Translations under genes and position numbers: made by a program | Assembly (NCBI GenBank): GCA_902826945.1 | Contig: CADEGS010000019.1 | Location: 1-35,316 of the forward strand | Length of the DNA stretch: 35,316 nucleotides | Direction of reading: 5' to 3' | Origin: an uncultured bacterium | GTDB lineage: Bacteria; Planctomycetota; UBA1135; GCA-002686595 | In this document: in pieces, positions 15,178-23,136 of the stretch | Numbering within the stretch: position 1 is the first letter of the stretch | Layout of the letters: each line of letters opens with the position of its first letter | Notes under the pieces: model-generated | What the model saw: only the letters and a program-made list of their open reading frames with translations | Database searches by the model: none | What the model was told of the DNA's origin: nothing

Positions 15178-16524
15178 ATGGCCGGCGTGCGGGTGCTCAA
15201 GTTCGGAGGCGCGGCGCTGCGCGACGGGCCGGCCGTGCGCCGCGCGGTCGCGATCGTGCGCCGCTCGGGCGGCGAGCGCCCGGTGGTCGTCGTCAGCGCC
15301 GTCGGCGACGTGACGCGGCGCCTCGAGGACGCCCTGGCCGCCGCGCGCGAGGGGCGCCTGGCGTGGGACGCGCTGCGCGTGCGCCACCGCAGCCTGCTGC
15401 GCGAGCTGGACCTGCCGGGCGACCTGCTCGACCGCCACCTGTTCGCGCTGCGCGGCCTGCTCGTCGCGCTCGCCGGGCGCGACCGCGGCGCGCCGCCCGA
15501 GGAGCTCGCGCAGGCGCGGCGCGTGCGCGACCAGGTGCTCTCCTTCGGCGAGCGCATGAGCGCGCGCGTGTTCGCCGCCGCGCTCGCGCAGGCCGGCCTG
15601 CGCGCCGTGCCGATCGACGCCTTCGACGCGGGCCTGGTGGCGCGCTCCGGCGCGCTCGAGGAGCCCGCGCGCGCCGCCGCGCGCGTGCGGCGCGCGCTGC
15701 TCCACGAGGGCTGCGTCCCGGTCGTCACCGGCTTCGTCGCGCTCGACGCCGGCGGGCACGTGACGACGCTCGGCCGCAACGGCTCGGACCTCTCGGCGGT
15801 GTGGATCGGCGCCGCGCTGGAGGCGGACGAGGTCCAGCTCTGGAAGGAGGTGCCGGGCATCCTGCGCGCCGACCCGCGCCTGGTCGAAGAGGCCGAGCCG
15901 CTGCCGCTCGTCGGCCGCGCGGACGCCGAGGCGCTCGCCCGCCACGGCGCGTCGGTGCTGCACCCGGGCGCGCTCGCGCCCGCGCAGGGCACGCGCGTCG
16001 CCGTCTGGCTGCGCGACGTGCGCGATCCGGAGGGCGCTGGCACGCGCATCGTCGAGGAGACCGCCTTCGCCGGCCCGCTGGCGATCGCGCACAAGGGCGG
16101 CCTGTGCCTGGTCGAGCTCGGCGCCGACGCGCCGGCGGGGGCCGGCGGGACGCGCGCCGGCGCGCTGGCCGCGCTCTTCGAGTCGATGGCGGGAGCGGGC
16201 GCCGAGCTCGTCGCGTGCCAGGCCGACGCCCTGGGCGTGCGCGCGCTCTTCACCGACGCGCGCGCGGCCGCGGGCGGCGGCGCGCTGCGCCTGCGCCACG
16301 GCCTGGCGCGCGTCGGCGTCGTCGGCCGCGACCTGGCCCAGGCGGGCGACCTCGAGGAGCGCGTGCTGGCCTGCGCGCGCGCGCTCGATCCGGGCGCCTG
16401 CTCCTGGCGCGAGGCGCGCTCGCTGGCCGTGGTCCTGGACGAGGCGCGCGCCGCCGACTGCGTGCGGGCCCTGCACGACGAGCTCTTCGGGCGCCGCCAG
16501 CGCCTGGGCCCCATGGCGGGCTGA
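15178..16524 (+). CDS. lysC: Aspartokinase
   Basis: 448 residues; the ATG is chosen because VLKFGG (Lys8), the ATP-binding N-terminal motif, begins four residues later. It phosphorylates aspartate, the entry to lysine, methionine, threonine and diaminopimelate synthesis. VVVVSAVGDVT, LSFGERMSARV and the catalytic-domain block TTLGRNGSDLSAVWIGAAL followed by VQLWKEVPGILRADPR match the family. About 150 residues follow the kinase domain. They should be ACT domains but are Ala-rich and weakly conserved, so allosteric control may differ. No fused homoserine dehydrogenase is present. The gene ends 128 bases before the signal peptidase. Confidence 0.93.
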   Translation: MAGVRVLKFGGAALRDGPAVRRAVAIVRRSGGERPVVVVSAVGDVTRRLEDALAAAREGRLAWDALRVRHRSLLRELDLPGDLLDRHLFALRGLLVALAGRDRGAPPEELAQARRVRDQVLSFGERMSARVFAAALAQAGLRAVPIDAFDAGLVARSGALEEPARAAARVRRALLHEGCVPVVTGFVALDAGGHVTTLGRNGSDLSAVWIGAALEADEVQLWKEVPGILRADPRLVEEAEPLPLVGRADAEALARHGASVLHPGALAPAQGTRVAVWLRDVRDPEGAGTRIVEETAFAGPLAIAHKGGLCLVELGADAPAGAGGTRAGALAALFESMAGAGAELVACQADALGVRALFTDARAAAGGGALRLRHGLARVGVVGRDLAQAGDLEERVLACARALDPGACSWREARSLAVVLDEARAADCVRALHDELFGRRQRLGPMAG

Positions 16525-16589
16525 AGGCCGGGTACCTTGCGGGCCGGACGGTCGCGGCCCCGGGCGTCCGGGTCGCCCCGCGGCGGCGG

Positions 16590-16595
16590 TATCCT
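16590..16595 (+). promoter_or_regulatory. Candidate -10 before the leader ORF and signal peptidase
   Basis: TATCCT in the lysC-lepB gap, 10 bases before an ATG at 16606. A start near 16602 would give an mRNA beginning almost at that ATG. Confidence 0.4.
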
Positions 16596-16605
16596 CGCTC
16601 GCCGC

Positions 16606-16656
16606 ATGCGACCGGGGCTCGGAGGAGCGCGCGCCCAGCGCGCGGAGACGGCGTGA
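16606..16656 (+). CDS. Possible 16-residue leader peptide ORF
   Basis: ATG to TGA gives MRPGLGGARAQRAETA. Its stop overlaps the GTG start of the signal peptidase gene as GTGA, the same coupling used by real gene pairs in this window, and the GGAG ribosome site for the next gene lies inside it. The frame differs from that of the signal peptidase. It has no attenuator-like codon run, so a role in translational coupling is more likely than amino-acid sensing. It could be chance. Confidence 0.35.
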   Translation: MRPGLGGARAQRAETA

Positions 16657-17948
16657 GGCCGGGGGCGCTCCCCTCGGCGCCCGAGGCACCCGCGGGCGAG
16701 GCGGTGCGCGCCGCGGCGCGCTCCTCGGGACGTTCGCGCCTGGCGTGGTGCCTCGCGGGCGGCGCGCTCCTGCTCGTGCTCGCGAAGTCGTTCGTGGGCG
16801 ACCTGTACGCGATCCAGAGCGGCTCGATGCGCCCGACGCTCTTCGGCGGCGCCGCCCTGGACGGCGGGCGGCCCTTCCGCGAGCACGTGCTCGTGCTCTA
16901 CGGCCGCGACCTGCACCCCGCGCGCTTCGACCTCGTCGTGCTGCGCGCGGCCGACGGCGGCGCGCCGCTCGTCAAGCGCGTCGTCGGGCTGCCGGGCGAG
17001 ACGCTCTCGATCGCCGACGGCGACCTGCTCGTGGACGGCAAGCGCCTGCCGCCGGAGGCGCCGCGGCCGGAGCCGATCCCGGTCTTCGACGACCGGCTGC
17101 TCGACCTGCGCGAGGCCTTCGACCTCGAGCTCGCGCCCGCCGGTCCGTGGACGCGCGAGGGCGAGGCGTGGTGCGTGGACGCGCGCGCGGTGCCGCCGGG
17201 CAGCCGCGCCGGCACGATGCAGCTGCGGCGCGGCATGCACGACGACTACCTCGACCAGGACGGGCTGCTGGTGCGCGGCGCGCGGCCGGTGAACGACCTC
17301 GTGCTCGCCTGCGAGCTGTCGCTCGAGCCGCCGGCGGAGGGAGCCTCGCTCGCGCGCCTGAGCCTGGTCGAGGAGGGCGACACGTTCGTCGCGGAGCTCG
17401 CGCCGCGCGCGGCGGCCGCCGGGAGGCCGGCGGCGCTCGAGGTCACGCTCTCGCGCTACAACGCGCGCACGCTCTCCGAGATCGATCCCGCGCGCAAGAG
17501 CGAGGTCCTGGCGCAGGCCGAGGTCCCGCTCGCGCCGGGGAGCTGGCGCGCCGTGCGCTTCGCCAACGTGGACAACGCGCTCACGCTCGAGCTCGACGGG
17601 CGCGTCGCGGCGCGCGCCGTCTACGAGGCGAACGAGGAGGCCCCGACCTTCCCCGGCCCGGGGACGGCGGCGCACGGAGCGCGCGCGAGCCTGGGCGCCG
17701 AGGGCCTGCGCGCGCGCTTCCGCCGCGTGCGCGTGGCGCGCGACCTCTGCTACACCGCGAGCGGCTCGTTCGCCTGCGCCGAGCCGGTGCGGCTGGGCCT
17801 CGAGGAGTACTTCCTGCTCGGCGACAACAGCGCCTCGAGCACGGACTCGCGCAGCTTCGGACCCGTGCCGCGCGCGCGGCTGCTCGGGACGCCGGTGTGC
17901 GTGCTGTGGCCGCCGGGGCGCGCGCGGCTGCTCGGAGGCGCGCGGTGA
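16653..17948 (+). CDS. lepB: Signal peptidase I with large internal insertion
   Basis: 431 residues from GTG (GGAG six bases upstream). It removes signal peptides from Sec- and Tat-exported proteins at the outer face of the cytoplasmic membrane. One membrane helix lies at about 30-48. Box B is IQSGSMRPTL (catalytic Ser58), box D VKRVVGLPGETLSI (general-base Lys108), and box E LLGDNSASSTDSRSFGPV (390-405). Between boxes D and E is an extra region of ~240 residues (135-375). It contains ELSLEPPAEGASLARL, LEVTLSRYN and NVDNALTLELDGRVAARAVY, which look like a LamG/DUF1080-type beta sandwich. The usual enzyme is 250-320 residues. The catalytic dyad is intact, so activity is expected. It overlaps mnmH by GTGA. 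Confidence 0.92.
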   Translation: MRPGALPSAPEAPAGEAVRAAARSSGRSRLAWCLAGGALLLVLAKSFVGDLYAIQSGSMRPTLFGGAALDGGRPFREHVLVLYGRDLHPARFDLVVLRAADGGAPLVKRVVGLPGETLSIADGDLLVDGKRLPPEAPRPEPIPVFDDRLLDLREAFDLELAPAGPWTREGEAWCVDARAVPPGSRAGTMQLRRGMHDDYLDQDGLLVRGARPVNDLVLACELSLEPPAEGASLARLSLVEEGDTFVAELAPRAAAAGRPAALEVTLSRYNARTLSEIDPARKSEVLAQAEVPLAPGSWRAVRFANVDNALTLELDGRVAARAVYEANEEAPTFPGPGTAAHGARASLGAEGLRARFRRVRVARDLCYTASGSFACAEPVRLGLEEYFLLGDNSASSTDSRSFGPVPRARLLGTPVCVLWPPGRARLLGGAR

Positions 17949-19141
17949 CGCCGGCCGGCCGGCGGAGCGGCGGCGCGGCCGCGGCGGACCTGGCGCAGGT
18001 GCCCGTGCTCGACGTGGCGGCGCTCGCAGGGGCCGCGGACGCGACCGTGATCGACCTGCGCTCGCCCGCCGAGCACGCGCACGACCGCCTGCCGGGCGCG
18101 CACTCCGTGCCGCTCTTCGACGACGTCGAGCGCGCGGTGATCGGCGCCCTGTACGCGCGCCGCTCGCCGCAGGCGGCCTTCGAGGAGGGCCGCGCGCGCG
18201 CGCTCGAGCGCATCGAGTCCCTGGCCGCGGAGGTCGCGCGCCTCTCGGGCTGGACGCTGCCGACGCTCGACCTGCGCGAGCGCGTGCAGGCGCTGTGCGC
18301 GGCGGGCGTGGAGGGCCTCGAGAGCAGCCTCGTCCCGCGCCCGCTCCTGCGCGCGCCGCGCGCTGCGGTCGTGCTGCACTGCTGGCGCGGCGGCCTGCGC
18401 TCGCGCAGCGTGGTCGCCTTCCTGCGCGGCATCGGCCTCGAGCGCGCGGTCGGCCTGGCGGGCGGCTACAAGGCCTGGCGCGCGCGCGTGATCGAGCGGC
18501 TGGAGCGCTGGCAGGCGCCGCCGACCGTCGTGCTGCGCGGGCTGACCGGCGTCGGCAAGACGCTCGTGCTGCGCGCGATCGAGCGCCTGCGGCCGGGCTG
18601 GACGCTCGACCTCGAGGGCCTGGCCGGGCACCGCGGCTCGATCCTGGGCATGGTCGGGCTCGCGCCGTGCTCGCAGAAGCGCTTCGAGTCGCTGCTCGCC
18701 GAGCGCCTGCGCGCGTGCGGCGCGGGCGTGCTGGTGGTCGAGGGCGAGAGCCGCAAGGTCGGCGACGTCGTGCTGCCCGCGCCCGTGTGGGGCGCGCTCG
18801 AGGGCGGCGTGGACGTCCTGCTCGAGGCGCCGCTCGAGCGGCGCGTCGCGGTCTTGTGCGACGACTACCTCGCCGACCCGCGCCAGCGCGAGCAGCTCGC
18901 GCGCCAGCTCCCGTTCCTCGAGGGCCGGCTGGGCCCGCGCTTCGCCGGCGCGCTGGTCGCGCTGCTCGCCGAGGGGCGCGAGGCGGAGCTCGTCGCGCTC
19001 CTGCTCGAGCGCTACTACGACCCGCTCTACCGCCACTCGGCGAGGGACCGCCGCCCGGAGGCGCGCTTCGACGCGTCCCGCCCGCTCGAGGCCGCGGCCG
19101 CCATCGTGCGCTGGGTCGAGGCGCGCGCGGGCCGGGGCTAG
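17945..19141 (+). CDS. mnmH: tRNA 2-selenouridine synthase (MnmH/SelU)
   Basis: 398 residues from a GTG overlapping the previous stop. An N-terminal rhodanese domain starts with TVIDLRSPAEHAHDRLPGA and carries the catalytic Cys146 in LHCWRGGLRSRS. A P-loop domain follows with GLTGVGKT (199-206). This order and the CWRGG signature are specific to the family. It replaces sulfur of 2-thiouridine at the tRNA wobble position with selenium from selenophosphate, through a geranylated intermediate. It therefore predicts a selD gene and an MnmA thiolation enzyme elsewhere; none is in the window. Its stop codon lies inside a terminator-like hairpin. Confidence 0.95.
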   Translation: MTPAGRRSGGAAAADLAQVPVLDVAALAGAADATVIDLRSPAEHAHDRLPGAHSVPLFDDVERAVIGALYARRSPQAAFEEGRARALERIESLAAEVARLSGWTLPTLDLRERVQALCAAGVEGLESSLVPRPLLRAPRAAVVLHCWRGGLRSRSVVAFLRGIGLERAVGLAGGYKAWRARVIERLERWQAPPTVVLRGLTGVGKTLVLRAIERLRPGWTLDLEGLAGHRGSILGMVGLAPCSQKRFESLLAERLRACGAGVLVVEGESRKVGDVVLPAPVWGALEGGVDVLLEAPLERRVAVLCDDYLADPRQREQLARQLPFLEGRLGPRFAGALVALLAEGREAELVALLLERYYDPLYRHSARDRRPEARFDASRPLEAAAAIVRWVEARAGRG

Positions 19142-19156
19142 CCGCGCGGCCTTTTT
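19130..19156 (+). terminator. Intrinsic terminator after mnmH
   Basis: GGCCG (19130-19134) pairs with CGGCC (19147-19151), followed at once by TTTTT. The stem overlaps the mnmH stop. This is the only hairpin in the window with a proper T run, so it is likely to end the lysC/lepB/mnmH transcripts before msrP. Confidence 0.6.
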
Positions 19157-19194
19157 CCTGCGCCCGGGGGAGCGCGCGCGCCGAGGAGACGCCC

Positions 19195-20139
19195 ATGGTC
19201 TTCGCGCGCCGCGCCCGCGCCTGGGAGCCGGTCGGCCGGCCGCTCACCGACGAGGCGGTCCACGCCGCGCGCCGGCGCTTCCTGGTGGCGCTGGGCGCGG
19301 GCGGCGCGGCGGCGTCGCTCCTCGCCGTCGCCGGGCGGCGGCGCGTCGAGGACGCGCTGGCGCTCGACGTCGAGGAGTCCGCGCCGCTCGCCGGCGCGCC
19401 GAGCGCCTGGCGCGACGCCGGCCGGCCGCTGACGCCCCCGCGCGCGGTCGCGCGCTTCCCGAACTACTTCGAGCTCGGCGGCGAGAAGCGCGCCGTGCCC
19501 GCGCGCGCGCGGCGGCTCGCGACCGAGCCCTGGGCGGTCGTGGTCGACGGCCTGGTCGAGCGGCCGGAGCGCTGGACGCTCGAGCGCGTGCTCGCGCTGG
19601 GCCTCGAGGAGCGCGTCTACCGCCACCGCTGCGTCGAGGCCTGGGCGCTGACCGTGCCCTGGATCGGCGTCCCGCTGCGGCGCCTGCTGGAGGAGGCGCG
19701 GCCGCTCGCGGCGGCGCGCTACGTCGCGTTCGAGAGCCTCGATCCGGTCGCGGCCGGCCTGACGCCGCCCGAGGGCTTCCCGTTCCCCTACCGCGAGGGG
19801 CTGACCCTGGCCGAGGCCGCGCATCCGCTGACCTTGCTCGCCGCGGGCTACTACGGCCGGCGGCTCCTGCCGCAGAACGGCGCGCCGCTGCGCCTGGTCG
19901 TGCCGTGGAAGTACGGCTTCAAGGGAGCGAAGAGCCTGGTGCGCGTCACGCTGTGCGCCGAGCGCCCGCCGTCCTTCTGGAACAGCGTCGCGCCCGACGA
20001 GTACGGCTGGACCGCGAACGTGGACCCGAGCGTGCCGCACCCGCGCTGGTCGCAGGCGAAGGAGCGCCTGCTCGGCACGAACGACAGCGTGCCGACCCTG
20101 CCCTGCAACGGCTACGACGTCGGGAGCCTGTACGCGTGA
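19195..20139 (+). CDS. msrP: Protein-methionine-sulfoxide reductase catalytic subunit MsrP
   Basis: 314 residues; ATG with GAGGAGA about 7-13 bases upstream. It is a periplasmic molybdopterin enzyme that repairs oxidised methionine in envelope proteins. A twin-arginine signal lies at 26-48 (ARRRFLVALGAGGAAASLL). The family blocks are RFPNYFELG, the molybdenum-ligand Cys146 in YRHRCVEAWALTVPW, GFPFPYREGL, LLPQNGAPLRLVVPWKYGFK and the end motif FWNSVAPDEYGW...NVDPSVPHPRWSQA. Length matches E. coli YedY. The heme partner msrQ normally sits next; here a much shorter membrane protein overlaps by GTGA instead. The tatA gene at 912 would serve its export. Confidence 0.96.
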   Translation: MVFARRARAWEPVGRPLTDEAVHAARRRFLVALGAGGAAASLLAVAGRRRVEDALALDVEESAPLAGAPSAWRDAGRPLTPPRAVARFPNYFELGGEKRAVPARARRLATEPWAVVVDGLVERPERWTLERVLALGLEERVYRHRCVEAWALTVPWIGVPLRRLLEEARPLAAARYVAFESLDPVAAGLTPPEGFPFPYREGLTLAEAAHPLTLLAAGYYGRRLLPQNGAPLRLVVPWKYGFKGAKSLVRVTLCAERPPSFWNSVAPDEYGWTANVDPSVPHPRWSQAKERLLGTNDSVPTLPCNGYDVGSLYA

Positions 20140-20447
20140 CGCCGCTGCCGCTCGCGTGGTACGGGCTGGGCGGGCTGGCGCTGGGCGTGCTCGGCGTGCG
20201 GCTGCTCGCGCGCTGGGCGCGCGCGGGCGGCGCGGCGCGCCTGGCGGCGGGCGTGGCGGCGCTCGCGGTCGCGATCGACGCGCTGCGCGTGCTCGTGGAG
20301 CGCGGCCGGGAGGCGCTGCACCCGCCGCCGGCCTGGCTCCTGCCCGCGCTCGCCGCGGCGCTCGCGCTGGCGCGCGTGCGCGCGGAGTGGCGCGGCCTCG
20401 CCGGAGGCGGCCGGAAAGCGTTTCCCGATCGTCGCGAGGGCGTTTGA
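20136..20447 (+). CDS. Small membrane protein downstream of msrP
   Basis: 103 residues from a GTG overlapping the msrP stop. Two or three hydrophobic helices are visible: about 4-24 (LAWYGLGGLALGVLGVRLL), 31-50 (ARLAAGVAALAVAIDALRVL) and 66-80 (AWLLPALAAALALARV), with Arg-rich loops. It occupies the msrQ position but is half its length and has a single His (in ALHPPP), so it cannot bind heme the way MsrQ does. Tight coupling suggests a role with MsrP, perhaps as a membrane anchor or redox partner recruiter. The family is not recognised. Confidence 0.65.
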   Translation: MTPLPLAWYGLGGLALGVLGVRLLARWARAGGAARLAAGVAALAVAIDALRVLVERGREALHPPPAWLLPALAAALALARVRAEWRGLAGGGRKAFPDRREGV

Positions 20448-20505
20448 GTCGCGCCCGGCCGCGCGCCGAGAGGATGGGCCGTCCCGCGGCCCTCCAGGGT
20501 GACCC

Positions 20506-22236
20506 ATGCGCTTCCTGCCGCTCGTGCTCCTCTTGCTGTTCGTCCCGCTGGCGTTCCTGCGCCCCGTGCAGGAGCAGCCGGCCGCGCGCTCCGGCGCCGG
20601 CGCGACGCCCGCGCGCGGGACCGTCCCGACGCGCTCGCTCGCGGCGATCCTCCCGCCCGACGCCGCGCTCGTGCTCGTCAGCGACGACTGGGACGCGCTG
20701 CGCGAGCGCGCGGGGCAGAGCGAGTGGGTGCGCCTGCTCGCCGACGAGAGCTCGCCGGGGGCGCCGCGCGCCCTGCTCGACGGGCTCCTGGGGGGCTCGT
20801 CCGCCACGCTCGCGCGCCTCGGAGCGGCGCTCGACGCCGTCCACGGCGCGTGCGCCTTCTTCCTCGTGCCCGCGCCGCGCCGCGGCTTCAGCGGCGGGAT
20901 CCTGCTGCAGCCCTTCGGCGGCGGCGCGGAGCTGGACGGCGCGCTGCGCGCGCTGCTGGACGAGGCGGCCGCGGGCGCGTCCTTCACGCGCGAGCCGTAC
21001 GCGGACAGCGAGCTCGTGCGCATCGAGAAGCCGGGCAGCGAGGAGGTGCTGGTCTCGATCGCGTCGGACGAGCTCGTCGCGATGCTGTTCGCGCCCGACC
21101 AGCTCTCCGCGGACGAGCTGGCCCACGCCACGATCGACCGCCGCCGCGGTGCGGCCGGGGACCAGGGCTTCGCGGGCAGCGCGCTCTTCGCCTCCGCCAC
21201 GCCGGGCCCGACGCGACCGGCGCTCGCGCTGCACGCGGACGTGCAGCGCCTGGCGGACGCGCTGCGGCCCGGCTGGCGGCGCGCGCAGGGCACGGCGGTG
21301 CTCGAGGAGATCGGCCTGAGCCGCGTCTCCTGGGTCCACGCGGCGCTCGACGTCGGCGCCGGCGAGGCGCTCGACGTCGGGCTCGAGGTGCACCTGCCGC
21401 CGGGCTCGCTCCTGGCCGGGCTCGCGCAGCGCTTCCGGCCCGCGCCGCTCGAGCTGGTGGCGGGCTTCCCCGACCGCAGCCTCGGCGTGGGGGCCGTGGG
21501 CTTCGACGTCACCGGCGCCTTCGAGACGGTGCGCGCCTTCCTGGCGGCCGGCCATCCCGAGGCCCGCGAGGGGCTGGAGCGCACCCTGCAGGCGGCCGAC
21601 CTGCAGCTCGGCATCGACCTCGAGCACGACGTGATCGCGCAGCTCACCGGGCGCTTCGCGTCGTTCAGCGTGCGCGTGCCCGCGCAGGAGGTGCGCGTGG
21701 CCGGCCTGGGCGCCCTCGCGCCGCAGGGCAGCGCGCTGTTCGTCGAGCTGCGCGACCCGACGCGCGTGCGCCGCGCGCTCGAGCGCGTGCTCGTGGCGTG
21801 CGAGCTCGAGCGCGAGATCCTCGAGCAGGACTGCGAGGGCAAGACGGTCTCCTCGCTCTCCTTCCCCGGCTTCCTCTCGCTGCACTGGGCGTTCACCGAC
21901 CGCGGCCTGTTCGCCTCGCAGCAGGAGAGCGCGCTGCTCGCCGCGCTGCGCCGCGACGGCCCGCTCGGCGGCCTGGGCCTGGCGCGCCTGCGCAAGGAGC
22001 TCGGCCAGCAGCCGGGCGCCGCCGCGCAGAGCGTGGTGGACACGAAGAGCTCGATCGAGGCCTTCCTGACGAGCACGGCGCTCCTGCTCGGTCGCGTCGG
22101 CCTGGCCCCGTTCGGCGACGGCACGGACGACGCGCGCCTGCGCGCGGCCGCGGCGGCCGAGGCCTTCCACGGCACCCTCTCCTTCCGGCTGGAGCCGGCC
22201 GCCGACCGCCTCGCCTTCCGCTTCCGCGCGCGCTGA
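20506..22236 (+). CDS. Exported protein, DUF3352-like
   Basis: 576 residues from ATG (AGGGTG upstream). A signal peptide covers 1-20 (MRFLPLVLLLLFVPLAFL). The mature protein opens with LAAILPPDAALVLVSDDWDAL and then a mixed alpha/beta sequence without catalytic motifs I can name. This layout (a 'proteins have value/price'-type start, pairs of repeated ~250-residue halves, no cysteine network) resembles DUF3352-type exported proteins common in planctomycetes and cyanobacteria. Two Cys (in VACELE and EQDCEGK) lie 13 residues apart. No function can be given. It is convergent with the hydrolase gene, ten bases apart, across a shared hairpin. Confidence 0.72.
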   Translation: MRFLPLVLLLLFVPLAFLRPVQEQPAARSGAGATPARGTVPTRSLAAILPPDAALVLVSDDWDALRERAGQSEWVRLLADESSPGAPRALLDGLLGGSSATLARLGAALDAVHGACAFFLVPAPRRGFSGGILLQPFGGGAELDGALRALLDEAAAGASFTREPYADSELVRIEKPGSEEVLVSIASDELVAMLFAPDQLSADELAHATIDRRRGAAGDQGFAGSALFASATPGPTRPALALHADVQRLADALRPGWRRAQGTAVLEEIGLSRVSWVHAALDVGAGEALDVGLEVHLPPGSLLAGLAQRFRPAPLELVAGFPDRSLGVGAVGFDVTGAFETVRAFLAAGHPEAREGLERTLQAADLQLGIDLEHDVIAQLTGRFASFSVRVPAQEVRVAGLGALAPQGSALFVELRDPTRVRRALERVLVACELEREILEQDCEGKTVSSLSFPGFLSLHWAFTDRGLFASQQESALLAALRRDGPLGGLGLARLRKELGQQPGAAAQSVVDTKSSIEAFLTSTALLLGRVGLAPFGDGTDDARLRAAAAAEAFHGTLSFRLEPAADRLAFRFRAR

Positions 22237-22243
22237 GGCGCGC
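22228..22243. terminator. Bidirectional hairpin between convergent genes
   Basis: GCGCGC-TGAG-GCGCGC spans the stop codon of the exported-protein gene and ends just before the stop of the hydrolase on the other strand. A symmetric stem at convergent ends suits termination in both directions, though there is no T run. Confidence 0.4.
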
Positions 22244-22246
22244 GCC

Positions 22247-23128
22247 CTAGTCGGGCGTCTCGCCGCCGAGGAAGTCCTGGACGGCGGCGAAGAAGCGCTC
22301 GGGCGCCTCGAGCCAGGGCATGTGCGCGACGTCGTCCCAGACGACCAGGCGCGCGTCGGGCAGCGCCTCGAGCCACTCGCGCGAGCCCTCGACCGGCACC
22401 GGGTCCTGTGCGCCGTGCAGGATCAGGAAGGGCACGTCGAGGCCGCGGAAGTCCGCGCGCCAGTCGTAGGCGCCGAGCACCTCCATCGCGCGGCGGCCCT
22501 GGTTGTTCACGTGGTCGGGGTCGAGGTTGGGCTCGACGCAGGGCGAGCTGCGCATGCGCGCCAGGCTCTCCGGCCGCGCGACGTAGGCGAGGAAGTAGAG
22601 CCGGTGCACCGCGCGGCACCAGGCCAAGGGGTCGCGCTCCTTCAGGCCGTCCTTGCGCTGGCGGTCGAGCGCCTCCAGGCCGTCGAGGTCCACGCGGCCG
22701 GCGAAGCGGCCGAGGAACTCGTCGAACCACGGGTCGCGGCGCGGCGCGGTGGGGCCGACGAGCACCACGCGCCGCACGCGCGCGGGCTCGGCCAGCGCGT
22801 AGCGCGCCGCGATCCCGCCGTGGTAGGACCAGCCGAGGAGGTCGAAGCGCTCCAGCCCGAGCGCGCGCCGCAGGCGCTCGAGGTCGTCCACGTCGCGGTG
22901 GATGCCGAGCAGCGACTCGTCCCGGATCGTGGCCGAGCGCCCGCGGCCGCGCACGTCGTAGAAGACGAGCGTGCGACCCGCGCGCAGCGGGTCGAGATCG
23001 CGCGCGAGCCAGCTCGCCGAGGGCACGACGAGCGTCGACGGCCCGTCGCCCGCGACCTCGTACCAGAGGTCGAGGCCGCCGGAAACGGGCACGCGGCCGG
23101 TCGCGGGCACGCCGGGAGGGAGAGGCAT
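22247..23128 (-). CDS. Alpha/beta hydrolase
   Basis: 293 residues from ATG. It has a prolyl-iminopeptidase/haloalkane-dehalogenase-like fold: VFYDVRGRGRSA (oxyanion region), nucleophile elbow LLGWSYHGG (Ser101), acid in LILHGAQDPVP (Asp242), and base in DDVAHMPWLEAPE (His269), so the triad is complete. A cap region (about 131-215) includes RKDGLKERDPLAWCRAVHRLYF. The substrate is unknown; esters, amides or lactones are possible. It is the third gene of the GT9-radical SAM operon, eight bases after the radical SAM stop, so it may process or remove an ester or amide on the same product. Confidence 0.9.
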   Translation of the reverse strand: MPLPPGVPATGRVPVSGGLDLWYEVAGDGPSTLVVPSASWLARDLDPLRAGRTLVFYDVRGRGRSATIRDESLLGIHRDVDDLERLRRALGLERFDLLGWSYHGGIAARYALAEPARVRRVVLVGPTAPRRDPWFDEFLGRFAGRVDLDGLEALDRQRKDGLKERDPLAWCRAVHRLYFLAYVARPESLARMRSSPCVEPNLDPDHVNNQGRRAMEVLGAYDWRADFRGLDVPFLILHGAQDPVPVEGSREWLEALPDARLVVWDDVAHMPWLEAPERFFAAVQDFLGGETPD

Positions 23129-23136
23129 GGCGGGCG

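Noticed and set aside
15060..19247. Long minus-strand open frame across lysC, lepB and mnmH
   Set aside because: It is antisense to three well-identified genes and its product is Arg/Ala/Pro-rich with no domains.
20136..20447. Annotation of the msrP-linked membrane gene as msrQ
   Set aside because: It is too short, with two or three helices rather than six and a single histidine.
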